DNA of 64,000 nt from Porphyra umbilicalis (taxonomy: Eukaryota; Rhodophyta; Bangiophyceae; Bangiales; Bangiaceae). Where the stretch lies: contig KV919132.1 of assembly GCA_002049455.2 (NCBI GenBank), forward strand, positions 1 through 64,000, given 5' to 3'. The position numbers were made by a program, and so were the translations under genes. The first letter of the stretch is position 1; every line of letters starts with the position of its first letter. Of the stretch, positions 35,511 to 47,982 are shown one piece after another. Under the pieces are notes generated by a model. It ran no database searches. It was not told the DNA's origin and saw only the letters and a program-made list of their open reading frames with translations.

Positions 35511-38379
35511 GGGGAGGAGGGGGGGGAGAGGGGGGGGGGGGGGCTGCCCTCGTCAGGGCGGGTGGCGTGGCTCGACGTTGCTGCGTCGGTGGCCGGGGGG
35601 TGGGGGGTCACCGCCGAGTCGTTGGTCGGGGGGTGGCCGCCAGACGGACCACCGCGGGGCGGTGGAGAAGCCATCGCTCTGGGGAGGAACGGGGCGGGGT
35701 GGGGCGGGGCGGCACGCCGCCACGTCCCGAGCCGGGACACAGACGAGTCGGGGTGCAGCAGCAAAAAGGGCAGCGACGGGACCAGAGGCAGCGGAAAGAA
35801 GGGCACCGTCACCGACCACCAAGGCGGCCGGCGGTGCAGACGGGCTGTCGAGTTCCACCCAGCGCCAGCCAAAAAAAAAGGAAAACAGGCAAGCGGAGAA
35901 AAATAAAACGGCAAGGAGACCAGCCAACGTGTTTCGGGGAACAACAGACTGGGGCGCGCTGTGGCACACTCTCCCACTGCTACCTGCCGGCGCGCGTGCA
36001 CTCTGCGGCACCCCCCGCGCGGCGGCGGCTCACCCCGCACGGCTGTCGAGCATTGGCGGCGGGCGGCTCGGCCGACGGCGCCGCTGCCACACCGCGGCGG
36101 CGCCCCTCCACGGCGGCGGCCGCTCGGCCCGCCCCGATCCACACCCGGGCGCCCTTAACGCACCACCGCCGCCCGCAGGCGGCGCAGGCCTCGCACGACG
36201 CGGCGCACCTCCCCCACCTGCCGCCGCGCGGGGCGGGGGGCTCCCCCCCCAGGCTCCCCCCACCAAACGCACGGCGGGCGGCGCGCGGCGCCCCCCGCAC
36301 CGCAGGAATACCGGCCCCCGCGCCACCCGCCGCTCGCGCAGTCGCGCGCCGCGGCGCCGCTGCGGGGGGCGCCGCGGGCACCGCCGCCCCTGCGCCACCA
36401 GCGGGCGCCCGCACCCGCCGCTCCCGTCGCGGACACGGGCGGGCGGCAGCGGCAGACGGCCCCACGGACCCGCCCCGCGCCCCGCGCCCCTGCGCACGGC
36501 GCTGGTGCAGAGTCTCCGCGGCGCGCGGCCGGGGTGGGGGGGGGGGCGGTGGCACGCACGGGCGCGTGCCGGCGCGGGCCAAATGCGGGTGCACGCCGCG
36601 CGCCCCGCGGCAGCCGGCGCAGCGGCCAAGCGCGTCTGGCAATGCCCCCGCAGCGGCTGGGTGCACGAGCCGCGCCGGGCCAGCTGCGGCTGCGCAGAGG
36701 TGCAAAAACCGTATCCTCCGGCAAGAGGATAAATCGTACCGCAACGACTTGCACCGGTCATTGTTGCGGCCCGCAACCCACAAGGAAAAGATGGGGCATT
36801 CAACGAAACTGTGTGTTACGGCCATACGCGCATGATGCACCCAATATCTCCCGCGACAACTCAGCTGATTTTCGCAATGGACCAACCATTTCCCTTATGG
36901 GCTTCACAAGAGAACCAATCAGAGGATTCTGTGTATCACAAACTTGACAGCCAATTCACCAGGACCCTGCATCAGATAGCTGACAGTAGGTGGGTTTGTA
37001 CACCCATGGCGTAAGCACCGCAATTCCTGTCGTCTGCGGTCTATGCATACGTCCCGCCGCTTGTTCTTGCGTGTCCGCAAGACCCTGCTCGGTAGAAGCT
37101 TGAGAAAGAGCCCTAGCGCACTCGTTCCCTGTGTATTGATAACCCGCGCAGTCGCATGCGTCTCGTCGAGACGCTTCCGACGGTGTAGAGCAAGGTCGCG
37201 GAAATGACCGCTACAAGCTCATGGGCGAATCTGCGTAAGAAAACTGTGTTCACGACATTGTCCACAAGATTCTCCGTGACCAAAATCGAGCCAACAGTCG
37301 TTTGTCGGAGAAGACGGTTTGAGCAGCACAGCGCTGCGTGTGTCCCCCTCGTTGCTCTTCCCTGATGGCGCACCGCCGCGCTGCGGGCCCGGCGGTGCTG
37401 CGCCAGTCATCACCCCCGGTCGCGGGGGGCGGTGGCGTTCTCCGCGTGTGTATTATACCGAGTGCGGGCCCCTGCAAACCAGCGCATTCGGCGCGCCGGT
37501 CGGGCGCGCATTTCCGTCTCACGCGGGCGCATTTCCGTCTCACGTCATCGCATTTCCGTCTCACGCGAGCGCATTTCCGCTGCCCGCGGTTCGTGCTGGG
37601 TAAGTATTCGAGCCGCCCCGGCGTTGCAAGAGTTGAAAGCAATCGTGTGCCGGCTGAAAGCAATCGCGGCTCACGATCAAAAGTGGCGCCCCCGCCTACT
37701 ATTCGAGGTGTGTTGTGCGCGCCAAGCCAGAGGCCAGGACGCCTCGCCGTCGGCACGTCCGCCCTCTCGCCGCTCGGCCGCGGCGGGGCGCACCGACGCT
37801 GCCGCTGCGCGCGGCGGCGCCGGTCGGCGTGATCGGCGGCCACCCCAACGGCGCGCCGCCGACGCGCCGTGACCGCCACCCCCGCCACGCCCGTCGCCCG
37901 AGCGGCCGTGCCGACCGGCCGGGCCGCCCGCAACGCCCGCCGCGCGGCCGCGCGGCGGGCGGCGGGCCGCGGCGCGCCCCCCCCCTCGCCCCGGTCGACC
38001 CGGCGGCGGCGGCGTCGGCGGCCGCACGGCAGCGGCGGGCGTGGCAGACGGCGGCAACCGGCGGCCGTGGGGTCCGCCACACCGTCCCCGTCGCGGCGGG
38101 CGCCGCCCGCCCCCCCACCCGCCCCAGGCGGGCGCGGGGCGCCGACCGACGCGCGCGGCGGCCGCCGGTCGCGGCGGCACCGCACGGCCGCGGCGGCTGC
38201 CGCCCGCCAAGCGCCGCCGCCGCGCCGTGGCAGCGGCGGCGCCAGCCGGTGCGCGGGGAGTCGGTCGGCGGCCCGGCCGGCCGCCGCGGGGCGTCGGTCG
38301 GCGGCCCGGCCGGCCGCCGCGGGGCGTCGACGCGCCCGCGGGTGCGGCCGCCGCGCCTACCGCGGTGGCACACAGGGGC
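35511..38379. other. long gene-free stretch
   Basis: 35511-36720 is GC-rich with G/C runs (35520-35542, 36535-36546) and no recognisable protein. 36720-37340 is AT-balanced, with a small stem (ATCCTC/GAGGAT, 36715-36732) and a 17-bp palindrome (GCGTCTCGTCGAGACGC, near 37157). 37440-37690 holds a 21-bp array. 37700-38379 is GC-rich low-complexity sequence, with a duplicated GGGGCGTCGGTCGGCGGC-type motif near 38270-38330. Confidence 0.35.
37507..37590. repeat. 21-bp tandem repeat, four copies
   Basis: GCATTTCCGTCTCACG recurs with a 21-base period from about 37508; the fourth copy is partly diverged. The sequence between the units varies. Confidence 0.8.
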
Positions 38380-40311
38380 TCAGGGTGACCGCAGCAGCGG
38401 CTGAGCCCGGCCCACCCGCGCCGACGGGACGGCGGCGGCACCTCGCGCCTCGCCGCGCGCCGCTGCCAGCTCGGCCCACGGCCCGCCGCGGCACCGCGGG
38501 CCGTAACGGGACCCAAACGTCCATCGTCGCGGCGGCCGCCCCGCCCCGCCCGCCGCCCCGTCCACCCGGCGGCGGCACGCGCCGGGCCACGGCGAGTGCA
38601 GTGAGGGGCCTGTTTGCTTTGTCGCGCCGCCGCCGGGAGGCCGCCCATCCCGCCCCGTAGGTCGCTCCCGCGTCGCGCGAGGGGGCGGCCGGCAGTTGCC
38701 CCCCGGCCGGCCGAGGCCGCGCCGACAAGGGGGCCGACCAGTTCCCCCCCCCCTCCCCCCGCTCCCCCCTCCGCCCCCCCCCCCCTGACGCCACGCGTCA
38801 TGCCCCCCCCCCCGCCCCCCCCCATCGGCACGGAGCGTCTCCGAAAGAGACCGCCCCTGGCCACCCCCCCGCCCCTGGGAGGACCCCCCCCCCCGCCCCC
38901 CCCCCGACGGAGGGGGCCCGCCGACCCCCCCCGTGCGCTCAAAGACGCGCACGACCGCGCCGGCCGACTCGAGGGCGCCCTCCACCCAATTTTGGTGCGT
39001 TGAAAAGCTATCCCCACACGCGTGGATGCCGTTGCGGGAGCCCGCCGCGAGCTCCCGCATGACCGTCAGGGGGATGGAGCCGGTCTTCCACACGTGGGAG
39101 CCCGCAAAGTAGTAGCGGTACACATAGTTGGAGAGCGCCGCCACGCCCCCGGTGTTGAGGCCCCGCCCCGAGCCGGTGCGCCCGACGCCGGCGGCGGCGG
39201 GGGTGTCGGCCGCCCGCGCCGCGGCGGCGGCGGCGGCGGCGGGCGCGGGCGGCGCCGGCGGCTCCACCTCCACATAGTGCGCGGCGGCGACGTGGGCGGC
39301 GAGTTCGCCCATGACGACCCCCGCCGAGCCCGCCTCAATGCGGTCCGCCCAAAAGGCGGCAAACATGCCCGAACAGACGACCGCCACGCGCTTGCCGTCA
39401 GGGAGGTAGTGCACCGACCGGATGGGGCGCTCCGTCGTCGTGCGCCCGTAAAAGGTGCCGAGGCGCGTCCAAAACGGTTCGACAAAGGTGAGGACGGCGA
39501 CAAAGACGGGGATCGCCTGCACGTGCCGCGTGTACTGCTTGCGGTGGGAGGTGACGCCCTCAATGGCGACCAGCTGCTCCCGCGTCAGCGTCATGATGAC
39601 GCTGCGGGCAACGACGGGGGGGGACGCCGCGGGGCGGTTGGCAAACACCAGGTCCTTGACGCCCTTGGAGACGTCCCAGCAGCTGAGCAGCTTGTGGTTG
39701 GTAAAGACCGGCACGCCCGAGCGCGCGAGCATCGCCTTGACGAGCCCGTAGAGCCCCGACGTGATGTAGAATTGGCGGTCGCGGGCCGACGTGTAGAGCA
39801 GCGCCTTGTGCACATAGTCGGCGGCCGACGCGTTGTTGGACGACTCAATGTCAATGCCGCAATACGCAACGACCGCCGCAAATTCATCGTCGCTGACGAG
39901 GGTGCCCATGAGCCCCCGCAGGTTGGTGCTCAGCAGCTTTTCCGACTCAAACGGCGCCGCAAAGTCCGCCGCGTGCGCCTCGACGAGCTGCCGCATGACG
40001 TCTGAGAGGAAGACCTTGACGGGCTTGCCGCGGATGGTCACCGCGTCCCGCTGCATAAACGTGCCCCCATACGCAAACACGTTGTCGCGCTCCCCGGCGG
40101 GCACGGGCGTGAGGGAGAGGCCAAGCTCCGTCACGAGCCCGGCGGCGAGCGGGTGAAAGTCGGGGAAGACGCGGGAAAAGGTGTAGACGGGGACGGCGGC
40201 TTGCATGGTACCGGCGGCACCGGCGCCACTCCCACCACTGCCGTCGCTGCTGGTAGAGCCCAGCGGCCGTGGCGGTTGCCCGCCGGGTGGCGGCGCGCGC
40301 CCCCCCCGCCC

Positions 40312-40342
<31 letters not shown>

Positions 40343-40610
40343 GCGGCAGCGTCCGCCCCCCCCCCGCCGGCCGCCCGTCGGCCTCCACCTCCCCCGGCGG
40401 GGGCGTCGCCGCCTCAATCGGCGCGGTGCGCCCACCGACGGTCGGGGCGGCTTCAAAGATGGCGAGCTTGAGCGCCGGAAACCGGGCCGCCAGCCGCAGC
40501 GCGCAGTAGGCGCCCGCGGGGCCGGCGCCAATGATGGCAATGTCATAGTAGCGCGCGTCGGGGGGGGGGCGGGGGTGCCCGCCCCCGCGGACGGGCGCCG
40601 CGTTGCCCAT
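38380..40610 (-). CDS. FAD-dependent amine oxidase-like oxidoreductase (frame-broken)
   Basis: The N-terminus (ATG complementary to 40608-40610) is MGNAAPVRGG, then a Rossmann FAD-binding motif DIAIIGAGPAGAYCAL followed by LAIFEAAPTVGGRT, the GG motif of flavin amine oxidases. After a C-run region (40345-40380) the frame changes and a long domain follows: FLSDVMRQLVEAHAADF, HYLPDGKRVAVVCSGMFAAF, YYFAGSHVWKTGSIPLTVMR, and the C-terminal FAD/substrate segment RNGIHACGDSFSTHQNWVEG typical of the family. It probably oxidises an amine or amino acid, giving H2O2; substrate unknown. MGN at the terminus is a possible N-myristoylation site; an in-frame ATG at 40751 gives a longer Pro/Arg-rich leader. 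The true stop is probably near 38750-38900, where C runs scramble the frame; 38380 is only the end of the open frame. Confidence 0.75.
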
Positions 40611-42342
40611 GGGGGGGGGCAGGGACCACGCGGGGGGGGGCGGGGGGGCACGCACGGCCGCCGCGCGGGCGCGCGGGCGGGGGGGAGGCGCGGGGGACGC
40701 CGGCGGGGACGCCGGCCGCCGAGCGGGAATCGGGCGCGGGTCACGCCGCAAGCCGCAGCGCGGCGACGCCGCCTCGGGGCCGTCGGGGGGGTGCCGACAC
40801 GCACGGGGCGGCGCGGCGGCGCGGCGGCGCGTCGCGGGGCGGGGACGGCGCCGACCACGTCAATGGGGTGGCGCGCGCGGCGGTGGCGCCACCCTCCCAC
40901 GCGCGCGGGGCCCGCCGGCTGCAGACAGCTCGGTACGCGAGTCCGTTGCAAAGAGCGGGCGAGGTCCGTGCGTCGCCGCGTCGGTGCTGACGCGCCCGTT
41001 TTGGGGGACGTCCGCGGCCCAAGTGTAATTGGGATCCGGGCGGTACTGCAGTCGAGACCTGTGGCCGCACACTGCCAACGGCGACGATACGCACAAGTGC
41101 GTGCACTGCCTTGATCCAATTGCTGTCTACCGTCTGTGACGGCGGACGGGTGCGCAAGTAGCCCCTCTTTATCGCGGAAACAGAGAAAATTCCCCGTTTC
41201 CGCCGAGCAAAGCCGTCGCGCTTCAAAGAAAAAACAACAAGAGGAACCAACGGGAGAATAGTAGGACTGAGTGCCACCGACACACGCCCCGCACTCCTCG
41301 TCTCCGTGGCATGGCGGTGGCGGCCACGGCAGTGGTGGCGGCTACGCCTGCTGCGTGTGTCACGGGGGCTGGCGGCGGCGCGGGGTGTCGGCAGAGCCCC
41401 GCGCCGACGGTGGGCACGCCCGCCACCCGCATCCCCCTCCCCCCACAATGGGCGGCCGGCGGGCGGTGGCACCGCTGGCGTGCGCGGCGGCCACTTCCAC
41501 CCCACCCACGATTGGCGGCCGACGGGCGGCAGCGCCACCCGCGGCCCCGGGCGTCGAGCCTGGCAGGCGCCGCCGGCGCCGCCACCAGCCGCCGCGCCCA
41601 CGACGCCCGTGGCGGCGCCGCCGCCGCCGTGCGCGCGCAGAGGCGACGCGCGGCGGTCGACCGACGGGGGGCGCCACCGGTCGGCGGCGAAGCCCGCGCC
41701 AGCGGTGGGTCACCGCCACGGGCGCACGACGCCCCGCGGCGGCGGTGGCGGCGGCGGCGGCGGCGCACCGCTGCCGCCGCTCGGGGGGTCGGGGCGCCGC
41801 GCAGCCGAGCGCCCCGCCGCGCCGACGCGCCTGCCACCGCTGCCGCGGCTGTGGCGGCGCCGCCGCGCGCCGTCGGAAGAGGGGGTCCCGGCCGGCGCAC
41901 CCCGTGACGCGTCGCGACGTGGCCGCGGCGGCGCCAAGCGGCGGGCGCAACGCGCGTGCCACCCCGGTCGGCCCCGACCGCCCGGCGGCGGTCGGCGGCG
42001 ACGCCAGCGCGGCGCGGGGCGGTGGGGGAGGCACCGCCGCGGCGGGCGGTTGGCGGCCAGTCGGGCGGGCGGTTGGCGGCCAGTGGCGCCGGTCGGAGCG
42101 GCAGCCGCACAGCCGAGCCGACCGACGGGTGCGCTGCGCGCTCCGACCGGGCGCGTGGAGCGGGCAGCGGTGCACCGCTGTGCCGCCGGCAAGCGGGCGG
42201 GGGGTGGCGGGGGGCCCCGTCGACCGCCCCGTCGGCCGCCCCGCCGACAAACGGCAACGATGCGCAGCTGCGCGCCGTACAGGAAAAAACAAACCACTCG
42301 ACGGTTGCGGACAATGGGGGAGACGTCCCCGCCTACCCTCCT
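40611..42342. other. intergenic
   Basis: Between the oxidoreductase 5' end and the primase 3' end, both on -. 41030-41270 is AT-richer and may hold the oxidoreductase promoter. The rest is GC-rich low complexity with long chance frames on + (41271-42710, 41306-42664) that lack any domain. Confidence 0.4.
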
Positions 42343-43627
42343 TTACACGCCCGCAAACGCCACCGCGCCCGCCGCGTCCGCGTCGGCCAACCGCGCCTTG
42401 CGCGCTGCCGCCGCCGCGTCGGCGGCCCGCTCCGCCTCCATCCCCTCCACGTACCGCTCGAGGACGCGCACGCCGTCTGCAAGCAGCCGCGTCGCACGGG
42501 CGTCCTCCCCCCCCCCCCCCTCCCCCCTCCCCGCCGTCCATCTCGGCCATGAGGGCGGTCAGCGTCGGCACCCGCTCCCGCGGGTCGTACGCGTCCACGC
42601 CCGCCGGGTCAAACGGCACGCACACGCGCCCCGTCTTTGGGTGCACGCAAAACGGGGCCTTTAGCAGATGCCCCATATCCCGCGTGACGGGCACGTCGAG
42701 GCGCGGGTAGGTGTAGCGGAGGATGATGTAGTCGGCAACCGACCGGAGCGACGCGTCCGTCTTGGCCGCCCGCCCGAGCTCCTTTTCAATCCGTGCCCAG
42801 CGGTCCTCGCCCGACGCGCGGGAGAGGGCACCCCGCCCGAGGACCGCCGCGAGGCCGTCGCGGAGCCCCCGGTCGGGGATGTGGGCGAGGACGCCCGCCG
42901 TGTCCCCCACGTCGGGGTCGAGGAGCCGCTGCTCGCCGAGCACAAAGGAGAGGAAGGTCGGCTCGCACACCTCGCGGCGCGCGCGCGCGAGCGCCGGGTG
43001 GAGGGGGGTCGTCAACTCGGTTTGGCGCCGCCCGAGGTTGGCACGCTCCTCAAAGCGGAGCGCGAGGAACTCGGCGACAGCGCCGCGGGCCTCGTTGGAT
43101 AACCGCCGCGCGCGCGCGTCGCCGACCCAGCAATGCACCCCGCGGCGGCCCGAGTAGACCCACAGCCGGTGGCGGAAGCCAAAGTCGGCACCGAGCGCCT
43201 CGTCAATGACGCGCACGGCGGTGGCCATGTAGGCCCAGTTGAGGTCCGTCTCGGTGGCGGCGTCGCCGCCCTTGAGCACCCCCATCACGTCTTGGTAGTC
43301 GGTCATGTCGATATCAAAGACCAGCTCCTTTTCAACGGGCGTCAGCGGCAGGGACGACGCGCCGCGGTCGCGGGGGCGGATGTTGTGGACGGCCCCAAAA
43401 TCTATCTTGACGGGGGTGAGCTTGGCGAGCTCCGCGCCGAGCGCGGCGGGCGTGTCAAAGGAGCGGAAGCGGAGGTAAATGTCGCCGTCGAGGGTGAAGG
43501 ACACTTCCCGGCGAGCCAAGTTGGTCGCCGGCTCCCCATACGACAGCCAGCGGCCGATGAGGTCGGTGGGGAAGAGGCGCGCATAGTACCATTTGAGTTG
43601 GGCGGGAAGGGACGCGCGGTCGACCAT
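42343..43627 (-). CDS. PRI1: DNA primase small catalytic subunit (Pri1/p48)
   Basis: Starts at ATG 43627 and reaches a TAA at 42343 after one frame change at a 14-C run (42507-42520), giving about 425 residues, normal for the family. It makes RNA primers for nuclear replication with the large primase subunit and polymerase alpha. Motifs: LKWYYARLFP at the N-terminus, KIDFGAVHN, catalytic FDIDMTDY (D105, D107), YSGRRGVHCW (159-167, H165), and KAPFCVHPKTGRVCVP near the C-terminal half. After the run the C-terminus reads as an amphipathic helix (LLADGVRVLERYVEGMEAER). The usual eukaryotic zinc-binding cysteines just after FDIDMTDY are absent: the segment is YQDVMGVLKGGDAATETD with no Cys. Confidence 0.93.
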
Positions 43628-44437
43628 CGTGGCGGGAGGGCGAGGGGGAGGGGGGGGGACAAGCGAGGAGGAGCGGGAGGTGGGGTGGGAAGGGGAGAAA
43701 GGGGGGATAACGCGAGAGATGGAGGTGCAGGGGGGAGGTAGCAGCTCAATGGAAGTGCGATCACGCAGAGGCGGGAGTCGTACGGACAGGAGGGGGCGGG
43801 GGGGGGGCAAGTGACGCACTCGGGGCGTTCGACAACCAGATACACTGCACGTGCGTGCGGAGAGAGGGACGGGGATGATGACCACGTGTCCGGCGTGGCG
43901 GCGTGGGAAAACGGGCTGGTGAGTGCCAAAGAGCGCACGACAGACAGAAGACGCCTACGACGAATGCCGGGGGGCGCACGTCGATGCGGCAGGCAGCGGA
44001 TGTCGCGCGGTTCCCGCCTTTCCCAAGACAACCGTCCCTGGGTGCGATTCGAGTGCATCCGGGAATTGGCGCCACACGCATGTAGCCCCCTCAAATCTCG
44101 TCCAATGGCTGTTCAATTGCCTCCAACTTGGTTAGGTACCCACAACGCTCGGGCAAGGTCACCCGTGCCTTCAAGACATCGTGGTGGACCCTTTCCCTCT
44201 CTTTCTCATTTGATCCATCTGCGACGTGGTGGGGTAGCACTTGTTGCTAATCTGCCTACGTTCGTCACCCTTCTACGGCGATGCAGTGAGAGCCCAGACC
44301 GCGATCGAGGGGCGCGTTATTCTTCTTGCGCCCAACACATCCAGCCGAGTGAGCGAGACAGGCATGCTTGCCTTGTTTTGTCTGCACGTCCAGTACAAGC
44401 CGCCGATGTATGAAGGTCCAAGTCCCACGTCAACGGA
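43628..44437. other. primase upstream region and left flank of the inverted repeat
   Basis: 43628-43810 is purine-rich on + (primase 5' leader on -). 43810-44437 is AT-balanced with no recognisable gene. Confidence 0.4.
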
Positions 44438-45102
44438 CACCACCTCCCATCTGCGACGGCCTGCCTTGGACACCTCGTCGCCATGCAGTCGTGCAAGCCA
44501 GGTCGATCCCTGCCGCTGCCGTGGATGCCCACAAACAATCCGACAGCAGACGTCCTGGCCGGGACACAGCCGGCAGTGACTAGCGGCACGCCAGGAGACG
44601 GGCGCGGACGGGTGGCAGGGAGGGCAGCAAAAAGAATACAAGGCAAAAGACCAACCAACCGTTCTGACTGCCCGCCGCCACGTGCGCCCAGACGAATGAA
44701 GTTCCGGGCGCGCAGTCGTCTGCGATGCGTGACGCGCCTAGAAGGCGGACAGCATGACTATCGTGCTCTGTGTGCAGGGGCTTCACCTCATCATCAGCGG
44801 TTGGGATGGGTACCTGTTTTGAGAGAAAACAAGTTATAATGACCTAAATTAAAGATCCTGACCGAGTGTGGTCGGAAGACGCACGCTCCGCAATGGTTCA
44901 AGTAGCGCAGCCGGAGCCCACGCCATGCGCTCCCCGGTAGATTCCGAATTGGTCAGGATTCGTTCTCCCTAAAATGTCCACCCCCACACCACACTGCCGC
45001 TGCCCTCACGTCCCTGCCCAAGCACCTACGACCGCGCTGCACCATCCAGGACCCTTATGGTACTTGTGCCCCATGAAAAAGCGCTCATGAGTCCGTCCAT
45101 GG
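44438..45102 (+). repeat. 665-bp inverted repeat, left arm
   Basis: Pairs with the complement of 47318-47982 with no length difference and only rare mismatches (one near the outer end, 44442). Coordinates of paired bases sum to 92420 throughout. Both arms contain the same 118-codon open frame ([16 protein letters not shown]...), which I regard as non-coding because it has no family and sits inside a repeat. Confidence 0.95.
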
Positions 45103-46917
45103 ACCAGCGTCGGGTGAGGGGGAAGTGCAATGCTTGGACCTTTTTCAACGGAGAGAAGCTGCCGCGGGAAGCAGCACACGCATGGTATATCTAGCCGGGG
45201 GCGCAAGGGGACCTACCCGCTCACAGCAGCTGATATTACTCTGCTGAGGCTCCGGATTCGTCACGGGAGTGGCTGTGGCGCGACATGGCGGCTCGCCGCT
45301 AGAGGCCGGCACCCATGGTGACGTTGCAGCGCCGCCGCAGCTGGCCAGTTTTGCATCGCCGCCCTTGGGGGCGTGAGCCTCCTCTCCCCGCCCGCCAAAA
45401 TGCATGCAGTGAGGCCGTATACCCACGGGACCAGGAGCGCGGCTGGTGCCGAGCGGGCGCCTAAGAAGCCATGGAAGCGCCAACCCCGACGCGTTTACCA
45501 TCACTTGTAGCGGGGCCACGGCGCGACGCAGGACCCACATCCTCGGTACGTACATCTGAAGCTATTGAGTGGCGGCGACGTGTCAGTGTCGTGCAATTCC
45601 TGCCATTTGACAACAGAGAAGCGCCCCCCCCATTCCCTCTGCACCGTGCTCTAGACGGTAAAGACGGAAGCGCACCGCAAAGGCGCACGTCGGCCATGCC
45701 CCGTCGACTTTTGCTGGGGAGCGCAACGCACGACCGCCGCGGTGACATGCGAAGACCGTGCTACGGGCGCTTGAGTAGGTGCGTCACAGCGTTCAGCGCC
45801 GGGTGGGCTGCCGCTGCGCGCGAGGCGCACCGCTTCGAGCGCCGCCGGCGCGGAGGGAGCCGCCAGAGGCACGGCCACCGCCACTGTGCGATATGCCGTG
45901 ACGGTGCTCCCCATCTCCAGTCCTGCCCGCTGCCGCGCCGGCCCCACTGCGGCCGGCGCGACCACGGCGCCTGCTGCGTCGTGTGGCTGCCGCTCGGCGT
46001 CGCCACTGCCGCGGCCCACCACCCCCGCCGACGGCGGGGCTGGCTTGCCCACGGGGCCGGGGCAACGGGACCCACGAGTCTTCCCCGTGTGCCGTCCCTG
46101 GCCACCGCCCGCCACGTTCTGTCGTGCGCCGCGACGCTATCGACAAGCGCGACCGACACGGCGCCATTCTCTGGCAAGAGCGCGGCTGCGGCGGCGAGGC
46201 GCCGCCGCCGAATACCGGGCTGCGCGCGCGGCAGCAGTCAGCCGCCGCCGCCACACTGCTGCCGTCGGTGGCGGCCGCGGCGACGGTGGCGGCGAGCGGC
46301 GGCGGCCGCTAGAATGGCGTGACGTGGCCGAGCGCAGCGTGGTTGAGGAGAGAGCGGGGGCACATTGGGGTGGGATTGTGGCAGCGCCGGGATTGGGAGC
46401 GGATGTGACGCGCCTGGCAGCGTGGTTGGGAGTGCGCGTCGCGGCGGCGGCAGCGCAAGAATGCCGCCGCCGCGGGTGCGGCCGCGCGCGTCACAAGCAG
46501 ACCGGCGGCGAGTGTCTTCTGGCGGCGGACGGCAGGATGGCGGCGCTGGAGATGGCGGCGGGCGACGGCGCAGCACGACGCGAGGCGCTGAGCTTTCGGC
46601 GGTGATGGCACGGCGGTCTATCACCCGCTCCCTGGCTGCAGATAGCCGCTTTTTTACCGCGCTTGCGATTGCACGTGTCGTCCCCCCATCACCGACCCTT
46701 GCCGCATCGGTTCCAACCCGTGGTGTTTCCGATGCTCGAACTGAGACTTGTCTTCCAAGCCCTCTCCCACCACGCCGACACCCCGCCCCCCCTCCTTTCC
46801 GCCAACGGGCCAGCCCGAGCGACCGCCAGCCGCGCACCGTCTTGATTTCCAGCCACGCGCAAGTCGGCCATGGACAGCATCCTGAGGAGCTTCAGAAGTC
46901 ACGTCCCGCATCGGCCA
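45103..46917. other. spacer inside the inverted repeat
   Basis: GC-rich in the middle (45680-46600). Long + frames (45471-46322, 45886-46605) and - frames overlap and none carries a recognised domain. No transposase was seen. Confidence 0.35.
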
Positions 46918-47185
46918 TCGCCGCCTTTCGCCTGCGACGGACTGCCTTCACCAGCTTCTTGCCAAGGACTCGTGCAAGTCAGCTTGATTCCGGCCGCTGC
47001 CATGGATGCTTACAAACCACCCGGCAGCAGTCGTTCATCTTGGCCGGGACACACTGGGCAGTGACTAGCGGCACAAAAGGAGACAGGCACGGACGGGTGG
47101 CAAGCAGCACACATAAAGAACACGAGCAAAAAGCTACCAACCTACCTGATTGCCTGCAGTCATGTGCGCCCAGACTAATGAGATG
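46918..47185 (+). repeat. diverged third copy of the inverted-repeat arm
   Basis: Aligns with 44450-44720 in the same orientation. Shared words include CTGCGACGG, CAGTGACTAGCGGCAC, ACGGACGGGTGGCA and GTGCGCCCAGAC. It is clearly related but much more diverged than the two outer arms. Confidence 0.8.
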
Positions 47186-47317
47186 CTGGTGCGAAGGAGG
47201 GGGTAGGGTTCTTAGCTAGCGTGCTTGAGCGTTGTTCGATGCTGGGCGCCACACTGAAGGCCGTTGTTGAAGTCACACTGTGTGGTAGGCGGCCCGGAAC
47301 GCGTCTCCCGGCAATAA

Positions 47318-47982
47318 CCATGGACGGACTCATGAGCGCTTTTTCATGGGGCACAAGTACCATAAGGGTCCTGGATGGTGCAGCGCGGTCGTAGGTGCTT
47401 GGGCAGGGACGTGAGGGCAGCGGCAGTGTGGTGTGGGGGTGGACATTTTAGGGAGAACGAATCCTGACCAATTCGGAATCTACCGGGGAGCGCATGGCGT
47501 GGGCTCCGGCTGCGCTACTTGAACCATTGCGGAGCGTGCGTCTTCCGACCACACTCGGTCAGGATCTTTAATTTAGGTCATTATAACTTGTTTTCTCTCA
47601 AAACAGGTACCCATCCCAACCGCTGATGATGAGGTGAAGCCCCTGCACACAGAGCACGATAGTCATGCTGTCCGCCTTCTAGGCGCGTCACGCATCGCAG
47701 ACGACTGCGCGCCCGGAACTTCATTCGTCTGGGCGCACGTGGCGGCGGGCAGTCAGAACGGTTGGTTGGTCTTTTGCCTTGTATTCTTTTTGCTGCCCTC
47801 CCTGCCACCCGTCCGCGCCCGTCTCCTGGCGTGCCGCTAGTCACTGCCGGCTGTGTCCCGGCCAGGACGTCTGCTGTCGGATTGTTTGTGGGCATCCACG
47901 GCAGCGGCAGGGATCGACCTGGCTTGCACGACTGCATGGCGACGAGGTGTCCAAGGCAGGCCGTCGCAGATGGGAGGCGGTG
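47318..47982 (-). repeat. 665-bp inverted repeat, right arm
   Basis: Reverse complement of 44438-45102; the inner end of each arm is CCATGG. Beyond the inner and outer ends similarity stops abruptly. Confidence 0.95.

Noticed and set aside
44483..44839. 118-codon frame repeated exactly in both inverted arms
   Set aside because: Identity is explained by the repeat itself. The diverged third copy does not conserve the protein sequence well, and there is no family match or separate coding signal.
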